A DNA stretch of 19,562 bases from Desulfobacula sp. (GTDB lineage Bacteria; Desulfobacterota; Desulfobacteria; Desulfobacterales; Desulfobacteraceae), in the NCBI GenBank assembly GCA_027858355.1, contig JAQICW010000109.1, positions 1 through 19,562 on the forward strand. Reading direction: 5' to 3'. The translations under genes were made by a program, and so were the position numbers. This document shows, piece by piece, positions 1 to 6,827 of the stretch. The stretch's first letter is position 1; each line of letters begins with the position of its first letter. The notes under the pieces were generated by a model. It ran no database searches. It saw nothing but the letters and a program-made list of their open reading frames with translations, and was not told the origin of the DNA.

Positions 1-1
1 A

Positions 2-283
2 CACCATCATAAAAACCTGGCATCAAAAATTTTATCATTATGTCAGCATAGAATCCAGCAAGATTGGATAGACCACTTTTGTTTTGCTCTATTTCATTTG
101 TAAACCTTTGTTGACACCGAACATTTTTTGGGAACCTGTTACAAAGCTGCAAATTGGAAGTACCTTGGTGATACCACCGGTCGTGGCAAGGATGAAAAAT
201 CCCAAAAGCAAACACGTTCCATTAAGGCGGACTGGGGATATCCCTTAACAAAAAATAAACGCACAAATATGACTGCAGCATGA
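2..283 (+). pseudogene. DruA-like (DUF4338) gene, 3' fragment with an in-frame stop
   Basis: The frame beginning at base 2 encodes a recognisable DUF4338/DruA-type C-terminal region: NLASKILSL near 14-40, then QQDW at 56-67, then TFVDTEHFLGTCYKAANW (104-157) and YLGDTTGRGK, ending in TGA at 281-283. A TAA at 101-103 sits exactly where the family normally has a residue just before TFVD, so one G-to-T change (GAA to TAA) would explain it. The 5' part lies outside the window. The final codons overlap the ATG of the following IS66-type transposase as ATGA, which implies the two were once translated as one operon. DruA is known from Druantia defence systems, but DUF4338 proteins also occur beside transposases. 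Here the context points to an accessory gene of the IS66-like element rather than defence. Family call from motif memory, not a search. Confidence 0.65.
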
Positions 284-370
284 AAAAACCAAAACAAATC
301 AAATTGAACCAGGATGAAATAGATGCCCTTTTAAAAAGGGTTGAGTTCGAACGTCTTCAGGATCGGTGGA
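280..370 (+). pseudogene. tnpC: IS66-type transposase TnpC, N-terminal piece (1 of 3)
   Basis: The ATG at 280 opens a frame reading MKKPKQIKLNQDEIDALLKR and then VEFERLQDRW. This matches the N-terminal segment of IS66-family TnpC, which normally continues into a DYEIIKSMAETI-type stretch; that continuation is found after position 2120. The reading frame runs into the left end of an IS3-family element at about 371 and stops soon after in foreign sequence. The start overlaps the stop of the upstream DruA-like gene. About 30 residues of transposase remain in this piece, so it cannot function alone. Confidence 0.8.
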
Positions 371-389
371 TGTCAAGCAAGATGTCGCC
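371..389. repeat. Left terminal inverted repeat of the IS3-family element
   Basis: TGTCAAGCAAGATGTCGCC pairs with the complement of 2088-2106 at 15 of 19 positions. It lies downstream of orfB, as expected for the right end relative to transcription. Confidence 0.65.
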
Positions 390-418
390 TTTTCCCAAAA
401 ATATTTGCCAACTTTCCC

Positions 419-483
419 GCAAAATCTTCTCATGGGTTCCGACGAGTAATTTCAGCCCATTCTCACCCATGAGAAGATTTTGC
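419..483. repeat. Perfect 18-bp inverted repeat inside the IS3 element end
   Basis: Bases 419-436 (GCAAAATCTTCTCATGGG) are the exact reverse complement of 466-483, with a 29-base spacer. The structure lies between the orfB stop (508) and the IS end (371). It could form a long hairpin in the orfB transcript, acting as a 3' stabiliser or a barrier to readthrough. There is no T-tract, so it is not a classical intrinsic terminator. Confidence 0.75.
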
Positions 484-507
484 TAATGCGGTGCCATTTT
501 CAACATT

Positions 508-1563
508 TTATGCCGCCGCCTTCATCTTCCCGGAAGTTTGTTTAACCCTTTTGAATTTCTTTAAAACGACCTCTGTAGCAGGATTCCAGTTTCTTATTTT
601 TCCAGACCATCTTTCAGGGTTTCTCGACCTGGCTTCGGAATATACTGACCGTCGGTTGGCAAGAATTTTTATATCCCTGCCGTTATGCCTATCCTCCGGG
701 GTGACGAAATGGATACTGCTATGCAGATGCTCCTTATTATACCAGTGAATAAAACGATTGGCCCAGTCCCTGGCTTCATATATGGTTTTAAACGGTTTGT
801 CCGGATATTCCGGCCGATACTTCAATGTCCTGAACAATGATTCTGAGTATGGATTATCATTGCTGATACTGGGTCTGCTGAACGAGGGGATGACTCCCAA
901 ATCCTGAAGTTTTGCAAGCATGGTGGCAGATTTCATGGGCGATCCATTATCAGAATGCAAGGTCACTTGGTCTTCTGGAATTTTTTCCCGAAGACAGGCA
1001 TCTGTTATCAGCTCTGCTGCCAGATCACCGGACTCATATTCATAAACTTGACACGCAACGGCTTTCCGGCTGTATAAATCCATTACCATATACAGGTAAA
1101 AGAACCTGCCCCTCACAGTTGACGGCAAATACGTGATATCCCAACTCCACAACTGATTCGGGCCATTTGCAATCAAAGGGTCCGGGCTGTGCCTCTTGGC
1201 GGGAAGGCTTGATTGGCGGTGTATATTCATTTTTAATTCACGAAGAATTCTGTACATGGTTGATTCAGAACCCAGATAAATTCCTTGATCAGCAAGTTTT
1301 GGTACAATCTGATTCGGATTGGACTCAGCAAATTCAGGCGATTCTAATACATTGGTTATACTGGTCTTCTCATGATCAGACAATTTGTTACCAGGGGCGG
1401 CTCGGGACCCTTTTCGGCTATCCGACAGACCGTTTTGGCCCCACCGCTGGAGGGTTCGAATTGTCAGACCCAATAATTGGGCTGCCTTGCTTTTTCGAGC
1501 CCCAGATTTACAGGCCTCTAAAATCAATTTCAACACAATTTGTTTGTCTTCTTGACTGATCAA
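508..1563 (-). CDS. IS3-family transposase OrfB (DDE integrase core)
   Basis: A 351-residue protein with an N-terminal helix-turn-helix (roughly residues 20-50, including AAQLLGLTIRTLQRW) and an IS3-type retroviral-integrase core. The catalytic triad is visible as D142 in WSWDITYLP, D205 in LHSDNGSPM and E241 in NPYSESLFRTLK, followed by the IS3-typical YNKEHLHSSIHFVTPEDRH. The annotated start is a TTG overlapping the orfA stop (TTGA). In IS3 elements OrfB is normally made as an OrfAB fusion by -1 frameshifting, and that is possible here at an A10 run in orfA. All catalytic residues are intact, so this IS may still be active, even though it disrupts its neighbour. The C-terminal tail is basic. 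Confidence 0.9.
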   Translation of the reverse strand: MISQEDKQIVLKLILEACKSGARKSKAAQLLGLTIRTLQRWGQNGLSDSRKGSRAAPGNKLSDHEKTSITNVLESPEFAESNPNQIVPKLADQGIYLGSESTMYRILRELKMNIHRQSSLPAKRHSPDPLIANGPNQLWSWDITYLPSTVRGRFFYLYMVMDLYSRKAVACQVYEYESGDLAAELITDACLREKIPEDQVTLHSDNGSPMKSATMLAKLQDLGVIPSFSRPSISNDNPYSESLFRTLKYRPEYPDKPFKTIYEARDWANRFIHWYNKEHLHSSIHFVTPEDRHNGRDIKILANRRSVYSEARSRNPERWSGKIRNWNPATEVVLKKFKRVKQTSGKMKAAA

Positions 1564-2048
1564 TCTTCCTCTGGCTCCCCCCAGATCTCCTGGGCTTTTT
1601 TTTTTAGAATCAACAAGGCTGCTGTTTCTGCCAATGCTCTATCTTTGCGGGATAGGTCTTTTTTGAGAGTAGAGATTTCTTTTTTGAGATTTCTGTGTTC
1701 TTCAATCTGTTCTTTATTTGGCTTTGGGATCATTGCTGATATGGCATCTTTTTTCCATTGGTCCAGGTTATGAATAAAAATACCGTTTTTGCGGCACCAG
1801 GCTGTGCGGTCTTCTGCATTCATGCAACCGGTTTTTATTATTCCTGAAATGCGTTCTTCAGCTGTCCAGTCCTTGGGGCGTTTTTCTTTTGATTTCAATT
1901 TTATGTTTCCGTTTCGTTTATGTTCTTTTAACCATTTGCCGATTGTAGACCGGCCAACCCCTAATTCTATTGCAACTTCATAATGGGGTTTGTTTTCCTG
2001 TAACACCCTTTTTAACACGGCTTCTTTTAATTGGATAGGATATCCCAC
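1560..2048 (-). CDS. IS3-family OrfA (DNA-binding subunit)
   Basis: A 162-residue protein starting at a GTG (2048-2046), preceded on the minus strand by a good GAGGAG ribosome-binding site six bases upstream. The N-terminus carries a helix-turn-helix (YEVAIELGVGRSTIGKWL, about residues 23-40), and the C-terminal third is a charged leucine-zipper-like coiled coil (EEHRNLKKEISTLKKDLSRK). This layout is standard for IS3 OrfA, which binds the terminal repeats and is the N-terminal part of the OrfAB transposase. The gene ends TGA, overlapping the TTG of orfB by four bases. Its last codons include a CTA AAA AAA AAA GCC stretch suited to ribosome slippage. Confidence 0.88.
   Translation of the reverse strand: MGYPIQLKEAVLKRVLQENKPHYEVAIELGVGRSTIGKWLKEHKRNGNIKLKSKEKRPKDWTAEERISGIIKTGCMNAEDRTAWCRKNGIFIHNLDQWKKDAISAMIPKPNKEQIEEHRNLKKEISTLKKDLSRKDRALAETAALLILKKKAQEIWGEPEED
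1596..1605 (-). promoter_or_regulatory. A10 slippery site for programmed -1 frameshift (OrfA to OrfAB)
   Basis: On the minus strand orfA contains ten consecutive A residues, read CTA AAA AAA AAA GCC. Re-reading one base there gives KKKSPGDLGGARGRLISQ with no stop, joining orfB in frame exactly at its TTG codon. This is the classical IS3 arrangement for making the active OrfAB transposase. Slippage itself is inferred. Confidence 0.7.
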
Positions 2049-2087
2049 GTTTATCTCCTCAATGCCCCAGATTTAATTTTTAATTGA

Positions 2088-2106
2088 GGCGATATCTATC
2101 CTGACA
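2088..2106. repeat. Right terminal inverted repeat of the IS3-family element
   Basis: The reverse complement reads TGTCAGGATAGATATCGCC and matches 371-389 at 15 of 19 positions. It sits about 40 bases upstream of the orfA start, leaving room for the IS promoter. Confidence 0.65.
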
Positions 2107-3392
2107 CAGGGGGGGATGGGGATTATGAGATCATTAAATCCATGGCTGAGACCATTGTTATTTTGAATCAGGCCCTGGAAAACAAAAAGGTTTCCATCAA
2201 ACGACTATTGAAGATAATTTTTGGATCAACAACAGAAAAGAAAGACAATGTACTGGAAAAGGATGATCCTAAAGCTTCTGATAAGCCTGATGACAAAGAT
2301 AGCCCACATGAAAATCCATCAACTTCTGGAGGTGATGCTGATAAGGACTCAAACAACAAGCCCGATGAAAAACCAAAGGGCCATGGAAAGAAGGGAGCAA
2401 ATCAATATACCGGAGCTGACAGAGAATTTATTCCCCATCAGGAACTAAAGCACGGTGATCCTTGCCCTTTATGTCCCAAAGGTAAAGTTTACAACTTAAA
2501 AGTTCCAGGTGTTGTTATAAGGATAAGTGCCCAGGCACCTCGACAGGCTACAATATCGGATCTTGAAAAACTGCGCTGCATTCTTTGCGGTGAAGTTTTT
2601 ACAGCCATTGCACCTGGCAATATAACTGGTAAACATTATGATGAAACAGCCAAGGCTATGATCGCCATATTAAAGTATGGTTGCGGTTTTCCCTGGTACC
2701 GTATGGAAAAACTTCAGGAAAGCTTAGGCGTACCTCTTCCGGCATCCACTCAGTGGGACAAGGTAGAATCAGCAGCAGACCTCATCTATCCTGCATTTAA
2801 TGAACTCAAGCGGCAGGCGGCTCAAGGGAACATTCTTCATAATGATGATACCCCCATGAAGATCCTGGAGTTGATGGAAGAAAATAACCTAAAGGTCACA
2901 CGTAAAACAAGAGATAAAAAAGATCGAACCGGGATCTTTACATCGGGAATCATATCAGTCCTTGATGAAGATCGAAAGATAGCCTTGTTTTTTACTGGAC
3001 GAAACCATGCGGGTGAGAACATTGACTCTCTTTATCAAGTAAGGGACAAGGGAAAAGGGCCACCTATCCAGATGTGCGATGCCCTGTCCAGAAATTCAAC
3101 AGGCCAATTTGAAAGAATCATGGCCAATTGTCTAGCACATGGCCGTCGTGGCTTTGTTGATGTGGTATCCAATTTTCCAGATGAATGCCGTTATGTCATC
3201 GAAACCCTGGCTGAAGTTTATAAAACAGATGCCAAGGCAAAAAATGAATCAATGTCACCAGAAGAAAGGCTGGAGCTCCATCAGCTTCACAGTGGTCCTT
3301 TGATGGAAAAACTAAAAGTCTGGCTCAACAAGCAGATTGATGACAAACTTGTAGAACCAAATTCAGGGTTAGGGCAGGCTATCACATATATG
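2107..3392 (+). pseudogene. tnpC: IS66-type transposase TnpC, central piece (2 of 3)
   Basis: The frame resumes at GAT TAT GAG (2121) as DYEIIKSMAETIVILNQAL and runs to ITYM at 3392. It contains the IS66 hallmarks in order: a leucine-zipper-like N-terminus; an acidic, low-complexity linker rich in D, S and K (about 2250-2370); a zinc-finger segment with CPLC at 2462-2473 and CILC further on (about 2578); and the DDE_Tnp_IS66 core, with catalytic candidates in HNDDTPM (about 2840) and MCDALS (about 3074) and the conserved CLAHGRRGF. An ATG at 2142 could give a shortened protein, but the catalytic glutamate lies in the third piece beyond a second IS, so the product would be inactive. Confidence 0.88.
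3387..3392. repeat. Target-site duplication, left copy (TATATG)
   Basis: TATATG at 3387-3392 is repeated exactly at 5724-5729. Joining the flanks through one copy gives CAG GCT ATC ACA TAT ATG ATC AAA CAC TGG, which restores the IS66 frame (QAITYMIKHW). Confidence 0.85.
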
Positions 3393-3592
3393 CAGACCTC
3401 GGGAGGCATGGATTACAGAAAAAAGCTGAAAGCTTTATTGGACAAACTTCTCAGCGGCTATATAATGAATAATTGGACACTAAAATGCTTAACATACTTA
3501 TTTTTAACATATTGTTTTAATTAATGTAAATACTTATTGCAAAAACTGTTTTTTCATGGTAATCTCATAAAAAATTACATAGAGGCGTTGTC

Positions 3593-5668
3593 ATGCAAAA
3601 AGATTTATTCCCTGAGATATCCCAGAAAAAAAACAATAACATCAAAATGATTGGTGCAAAGTTATCTTTAATTTTTAGCAGTAGGAATAAGCAACTGGTC
3701 ACTCTTAAAAATTGTGATATTATTGTTAAAAAAGTCGATCTTTCTGACAAACCGGCAAAAAAAATATTTGTTATTGAAGCAGTTGAATTGGGTGCGACCA
3801 AATCTCTATTGGCCGATGCTCTCAATATCAGCAGGCAAACGATACACAATTACATAGAGAGCAAAAAAAGATTTGGTATGGAAGGTCTGTTAGGGGGATA
3901 CAATCCCAATATGGGTAATAACCTTGCAGAACAACGTAAATTTACGCAACACAAACGTATACAGGGCAATAAGGCTGTCATTCTTGCTGAAGAAAGGAAG
4001 GCTAAACGGATTGAAAACCAAGAACAACAGCTGGAGTTTGATTTTGAAACCGGTGGAAAAGCAGTCCCAAAAGATGAACAACCCTTTAACACCCTTCATG
4101 ATTGGAAATTCACTCGCTTTGCGGGGGTATTTCCTTATCTAATCGTTTTAATCAATACTTATCAATGGCTGAAGCTGATAATGGGTTATTTCGGGTCTGC
4201 CTACAAAATATTTTTAATTTTTTTGTTGATGACAGCCCGCAATATCAAATCCATAGAACAACTAAAAAATATTAACCAGAAAGAAGCTGGACTCATTCTG
4301 GGCCTCAATAAATTACCTCACAAAAAGGGTGTCTGGGAATGGTTTTATACCGTTTGCGATTTGCGACGTTCCAAGTTTCTTTGCAGTTCCTTTTTCAAAC
4401 AACAACTTCAATGCGGCGTGGTCGGTGCCTGGATATGGTTTACAGATGGACACCTGCTTCCATACACCGGCAATAAGAAGGTTCATTCCGGTTATAATAC
4501 ACAGCGCAAAATGATGATGCCGGGACAAACAAACATGGTCACATGCGATACAAATGGTCGCATTGTTGATTTTCAGATTCAAGAAGGAAAAGGCGACCTT
4601 AAAACGCATATTGTTGAGCTGAAAAAAAAATGGGCGCAGGAACTGATAGAGATTCCCTTCATGGTATTTGACCGAGAGGGGTATGGTGCTCCATTTTTCA
4701 AGACTCTTATAGAAAATAAGGTTCCCTTTGTCACTTGGGAAAAACACGTTGATTCAAAAAAACTCATGGAGTTAAGTGATGATTCGTTTACGGAATCATT
4801 TGATATGAGCAACAAAAAGTACAGCATTTTCGAGGGAGAGAAGATATTCACACTGGAGAAAGATGGTAAAACTCAAACCTTTGTTCTCAGGAAAATTTAT
4901 CTTTGGAACCAGACCAGCAGCCGTCGCACATGCGGTCTTGCATGGGATGCCGGCAGATTCATGAGCATTGTTCAATGCGCACAGGCCATATTGAGCCGCT
5001 GGGGTGCTTCGGAAAATACTTTTAAACATCTTTATGACAGGCATCCGTTTCATTATCACCCCGGTTTTAAAACAGTGGACAGTGAGAAACAGTTTATAGC
5101 AAACCCTGCTATAAAATCCATTGAAAAAGAGATTAAGGCGATACGTAAAACGCTTGATAAAAAACATAAAAAGAATTCAAAGGCAAAGGAAGTTTTCAAC
5201 AAAGATGGATCAAGGCGTGAAAAGAGCCTAAAGGCTCGTTTAGAATCAGATATCAGCAGGTTGGAGGCCGAATACACAAGACTTCTTGATAAGAAAAAAC
5301 AGTTGCCTGAAAAGGTGGATGTTTCTACTCTTGAAGACTATAAAACCTTTAAAAAAATTGATAACGAAGGAAAGAACCTTTTTGATTTTGTTACAGCTTC
5401 AGTATGGAATGCCCGCAAGGATATGACTGACTGGTTATTTAGTCATTACCCGAATGATGCTGAATATGTGGACTTGTTTTATGCCATCACTCAGTGTCAT
5501 GGATGGATCAAATCGGAAGCAGACAGAGTGGTCGTCCGATTGGAGCCTCTTCAGCAACCGAGCCGTCGAAAAGCACAAGAACAGCTTTGTAAAAAGCTGA
5601 ATGCATTGAACGTCTTTATTCCAATCGGAAAAATACTTCAGATTGAAGTTGGCTGTTCACCGATTTAA
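3593..5668 (+). CDS. Large DDE-type transposase of the 2331-bp IS
   Basis: A 691-residue protein starting at an ATG preceded by AGAGG seven bases upstream. Near the N-terminus is a helix-turn-helix (about residues 68-95, SLLADALNISRQTIHNYI). The middle holds what look like catalytic acidic residues: D285 in WFTDGHLLPYTG and D360 in FMVFDREGYGAPFF, spaced as in IS4/IS5-like or related RNase-H-fold transposases. Residues about 500-580 are a long Lys/Arg/Glu-rich helical segment likely to be a coiled coil. The C-terminus carries a conserved-looking VVVRLEPLQQPSRRKAQEQL. I do not recognise the exact IS family. The role is assigned from its position as the only gene between matched inverted repeats and a target duplication. 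No internal stop is present, so it may be active. Confidence 0.8.
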   Translation: MQKDLFPEISQKKNNNIKMIGAKLSLIFSSRNKQLVTLKNCDIIVKKVDLSDKPAKKIFVIEAVELGATKSLLADALNISRQTIHNYIESKKRFGMEGLLGGYNPNMGNNLAEQRKFTQHKRIQGNKAVILAEERKAKRIENQEQQLEFDFETGGKAVPKDEQPFNTLHDWKFTRFAGVFPYLIVLINTYQWLKLIMGYFGSAYKIFLIFLLMTARNIKSIEQLKNINQKEAGLILGLNKLPHKKGVWEWFYTVCDLRRSKFLCSSFFKQQLQCGVVGAWIWFTDGHLLPYTGNKKVHSGYNTQRKMMMPGQTNMVTCDTNGRIVDFQIQEGKGDLKTHIVELKKKWAQELIEIPFMVFDREGYGAPFFKTLIENKVPFVTWEKHVDSKKLMELSDDSFTESFDMSNKKYSIFEGEKIFTLEKDGKTQTFVLRKIYLWNQTSSRRTCGLAWDAGRFMSIVQCAQAILSRWGASENTFKHLYDRHPFHYHPGFKTVDSEKQFIANPAIKSIEKEIKAIRKTLDKKHKKNSKAKEVFNKDGSRREKSLKARLESDISRLEAEYTRLLDKKKQLPEKVDVSTLEDYKTFKKIDNEGKNLFDFVTASVWNARKDMTDWLFSHYPNDAEYVDLFYAITQCHGWIKSEADRVVVRLEPLQQPSRRKAQEQLCKKLNALNVFIPIGKILQIEVGCSPI

Positions 5669-5674
5669 AATAAG

Positions 5675-5696
5675 AGAGTGTCCAAAAAAACACTCT
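5675..5696 (+). repeat. Hairpin just after the transposase stop
   Basis: AGAGTGT (5675-5681) pairs with ACACTCT (5690-5696) around an A-rich loop, seven bases after the transposase stop codon. It lacks a following T-run, so a terminator role is only possible. Confidence 0.4.
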
Positions 5697-5723
5697 TCAA
5701 AATGCTATTTTTCACGAGGTCTG

Positions 5724-5729
5724 TATATG
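5724..5729. repeat. Target-site duplication, right copy (TATATG)
   Basis: Exact repeat of 3387-3392, directly abutting the right terminal repeat of the IS that ends at 5723. Confidence 0.85.
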
Positions 5730-6032
5730 ATCAAACACTGGCAAAAACTTACTCGTTTTTTACACGTACCTGGAGCACCACTTGATAATAATATATGTGA
5801 ACAGGCTTTGAAACGAGCAATTCTTCACAGAAAAAATGCTATGTTTTATAAAACCCAGCATGGTGCAAATATCGGAGATATATTTATGAGCCTTATCCAT
5901 ACGTGCAACTTGATGAAGATCAATCCTTTTAAATATCTGGTTGCCCTTCAGAAAAATTCTTCTGCGCTATTCAAAGATCCTTCCCAATGGATGCCCTGGA
6001 ATTATGAAAGTGCTATGGCCATAGGTAAATAG
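5724..6032 (+). pseudogene. tnpC: IS66-type transposase TnpC, C-terminal piece (3 of 3)
   Basis: This piece continues the interrupted IS66 transposase: MIKHWQKLTRFLHVPGAPLD, then NNICEQALKRAI, where the E of CEQALK is the likely third catalytic residue. It ends with the family-typical NPFKYLVALQ and DPSQWMPWNYE and a TAG at 6030-6032. With pieces 280-370 and 2107-3392 it makes a complete TnpC of ordinary layout. No frameshift or stop is seen inside this piece, so disruption is by insertion only. Confidence 0.88.
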
Positions 6033-6050
6033 ACAGCTTCTCCCTCCATC

Positions 6051-6098
6051 TGATCCACTCTGATTACCGCAGCCCAACTCAATAATCAGAGTGGATCA
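6051..6098. repeat. Perfect 16-bp inverted repeat downstream of IS66 tnpC
   Basis: TGATCCACTCTGATTA (6051-6066) is the exact reverse complement of 6083-6098, with a 16-base loop, starting 19 bases after the tnpC stop. It would form a very stable hairpin. It could be a transcription or mRNA-end structure of the IS66-like unit, but there is no T-tract. Confidence 0.75.
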
Positions 6099-6324
6099 CA
6101 CAATAACCATTAGACATCCTCAACACTATTATAAGGATCATAACATTTTTTCAGGGTGGCCGGACACACACGGCGACGGCTACCCGTCAGAAAAAAAGAT
6201 TTACGCAGGCTGGCCGAAAGGACACGAAGTAACACCGCCGGATTTCAGAAAAGATCGACAATTGGCCCTTTGTCAAGAGCTACTCAAGCCCAAATATTCG
6301 GTCCATTTGTATCCTGAGAAATAA
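6091..6324 (+). other. Unassigned 77-codon open frame
   Basis: An open frame from a GTG that lies inside the right arm of the preceding hairpin, with no ribosome-binding site visible. The translation is tryptophan- and glycine-rich (SGWPDTHGDGYPSE, then YAGWPKGHEVTPPDFRK) and does not look random, but I recognise no family. It may be the tail of a lost gene or a passenger of the IS66-like unit. Low confidence that it is expressed. Confidence 0.25.
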
Positions 6325-6341
6325 TAAAAAGGCGAGTCGTA

Positions 6342-6428
6342 CACGTTAATATGACGACCGCTGCTGTCCAGTTCCTGGCCCCTGAGTATTTCTTTTGGAA
6401 GTTGTCGCCATATTAGAAATATTGCTCG
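6342..6428 (+). repeat. Left copy of the inverted repeat bracketing the bza operon
   Basis: The core 6384-6428 matches the reverse complement of 12649-12693 at 39 of 45 positions, including 22 identical bases in a row that contain ATTTCTTTTGGAAGTTGTCG. Weaker similarity extends outward to a shared CACGTTAA (6342-6349; complement at 12725-12732). Noncoding; no other copy noticed in the window. Confidence 0.75.
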
Positions 6429-6535
6429 TTTTCTTCAAACCATCTTGTCTATCGTCGGCTATACGGTGAAGTTTTTTCTTGATTGCTAGTTCCGAAAATA
6501 TATTAGGCGCTTCAAAAAGGGTGTGTTATTAACTA

Positions 6536-6564
6536 TTGACTCTGCCTTTAACTTTTAATATGTT
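6536..6564 (+). promoter_or_regulatory. Probable sigma-70-type promoter of the bza operon
   Basis: TTGACT (6536-6541) and TATGTT (6559-6564) are separated by 17 bases in an AT-rich stretch ending just before the cobalamin aptamer. Transcription would start near 6570, placing the whole riboswitch in the leader. Confidence 0.55.
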
Positions 6565-6578
6565 ACTATTGTAATTTT

Positions 6579-6737
6579 AAGTATTATCATGGCAAACGGA
6601 ACACGGTGAAACTCCGTGACGGTCCCGCCGCTGTAACCGGAAATATCTGTTTTTTTGCAGTGACCACTGCGAAAACGGGAAGGTAAAAAAAACAGATTTA
6701 ATGCCGGAAGTCAGAAGACGAGCCAGGTAATTATCTT
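6579..6737 (+). promoter_or_regulatory. Cobalamin riboswitch aptamer (B12 box)
   Basis: The leader carries the conserved blocks of the cobalamin aptamer in order: an ACACGGTGAAACTCCGTGA stem-loop (6601-6619), ACGGTCCCGCCGCTGTAACC (6619-6638), a TGACCACTGCGAAAACGGGA element (6661-6680), and the B12-box core ATGCCGGAAGTCAGAAGACG (6701-6720) followed by AGCC. An imperfect closing stem is possible between about 6579-6593 and 6722-6737. This regulatory RNA senses adenosyl- or methylcobalamin. Here it lies directly upstream of a terminator and the lower-ligand biosynthesis genes, so it should switch them off when B12 is sufficient. Confidence 0.95.
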
Positions 6738-6794
6738 TGTAAAGCCCGATGGCAAAGGGTTTTGTAAGAATTCATCTCTTGCAAAGCCCTTTTT
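6736..6794 (+). terminator. Riboswitch expression platform: terminator with competing antiterminator
   Basis: GGGTTTTGTAAGA (6757-6769) can pair with TCTTGCAAAGCCC (6777-6789), a 13-bp stem with two G-U pairs, followed at once by a T-tract (6790-6794): an intrinsic terminator. The same middle strand can instead pair with TTTGTAAAGCCC (6736-6747), which is nearly a direct repeat of the terminator's 3' arm. The two pairings exclude each other. Because 6736-6747 touches the aptamer's closing stem, ligand binding would favour the terminator. The mechanism is inferred from base pairing. Confidence 0.8.
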
Positions 6795-6827
6795 GTGTTT
6801 TGGAAGAGATTCTATAGCGAGGAGACT

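Larger units (their letters stand above)
371..2106 (-). mobile_element. IS3-family insertion sequence interrupting the IS66 transposase
   Basis: A 1.7-kb element with orfA and orfB on the minus strand. Its likely ends are imperfect 19-bp inverted repeats, TGTCAAGCAAGATGTCGCC at 371-389 and the complement of TGTCAGGATAGATATCGCC at 2088-2106 (15 of 19 identical), both starting with TG as is usual for IS3 elements. The element separates the N-terminal codons of tnpC from DYEIIKSMAETI. I cannot find a clean target duplication: TGG is possible on both sides, but the junction at 2107-2120 contains a G-rich run that prevents exact placement. The ends may therefore be off by several bases. Confidence 0.8.
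3393..5723 (+). mobile_element. 2331-bp insertion sequence of unassigned family inside tnpC
   Basis: Delimited by short terminal inverted repeats, CAGACCTCGGGA (3393-3404) and the complement of CAGACCTCGTGA (5712-5723), 11 of 12 identical. It is flanked by a perfect 6-bp direct duplication. It carries one large transposase gene (3593-5668). A subterminal TTGGACACT at about 3473 recurs inverted near 5677-5685 and may be a transposase-binding site. Insertion split the IS66 transposase between ITYM and IKHW without loss of host bases, so it is probably recent. Confidence 0.85.

Noticed and set aside
2..283. A Druantia defence island
   Set aside because: Only a broken DUF4338 fragment is present, coupled to a transposase. 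No druB-E or helicase-like genes are visible.
912..1559. Plus-strand open frames at 912-1136 and 1167-1559
   Set aside because: They are antisense to the IS3 orfB, with no ribosome site or family resemblance.
360..2120. A 3-bp target duplication (TGG) for the IS3-family element
   Set aside because: TGG occurs on both sides but joining through it does not restore the tnpC frame, and the G-run at 2107-2120 makes placement ambiguous.
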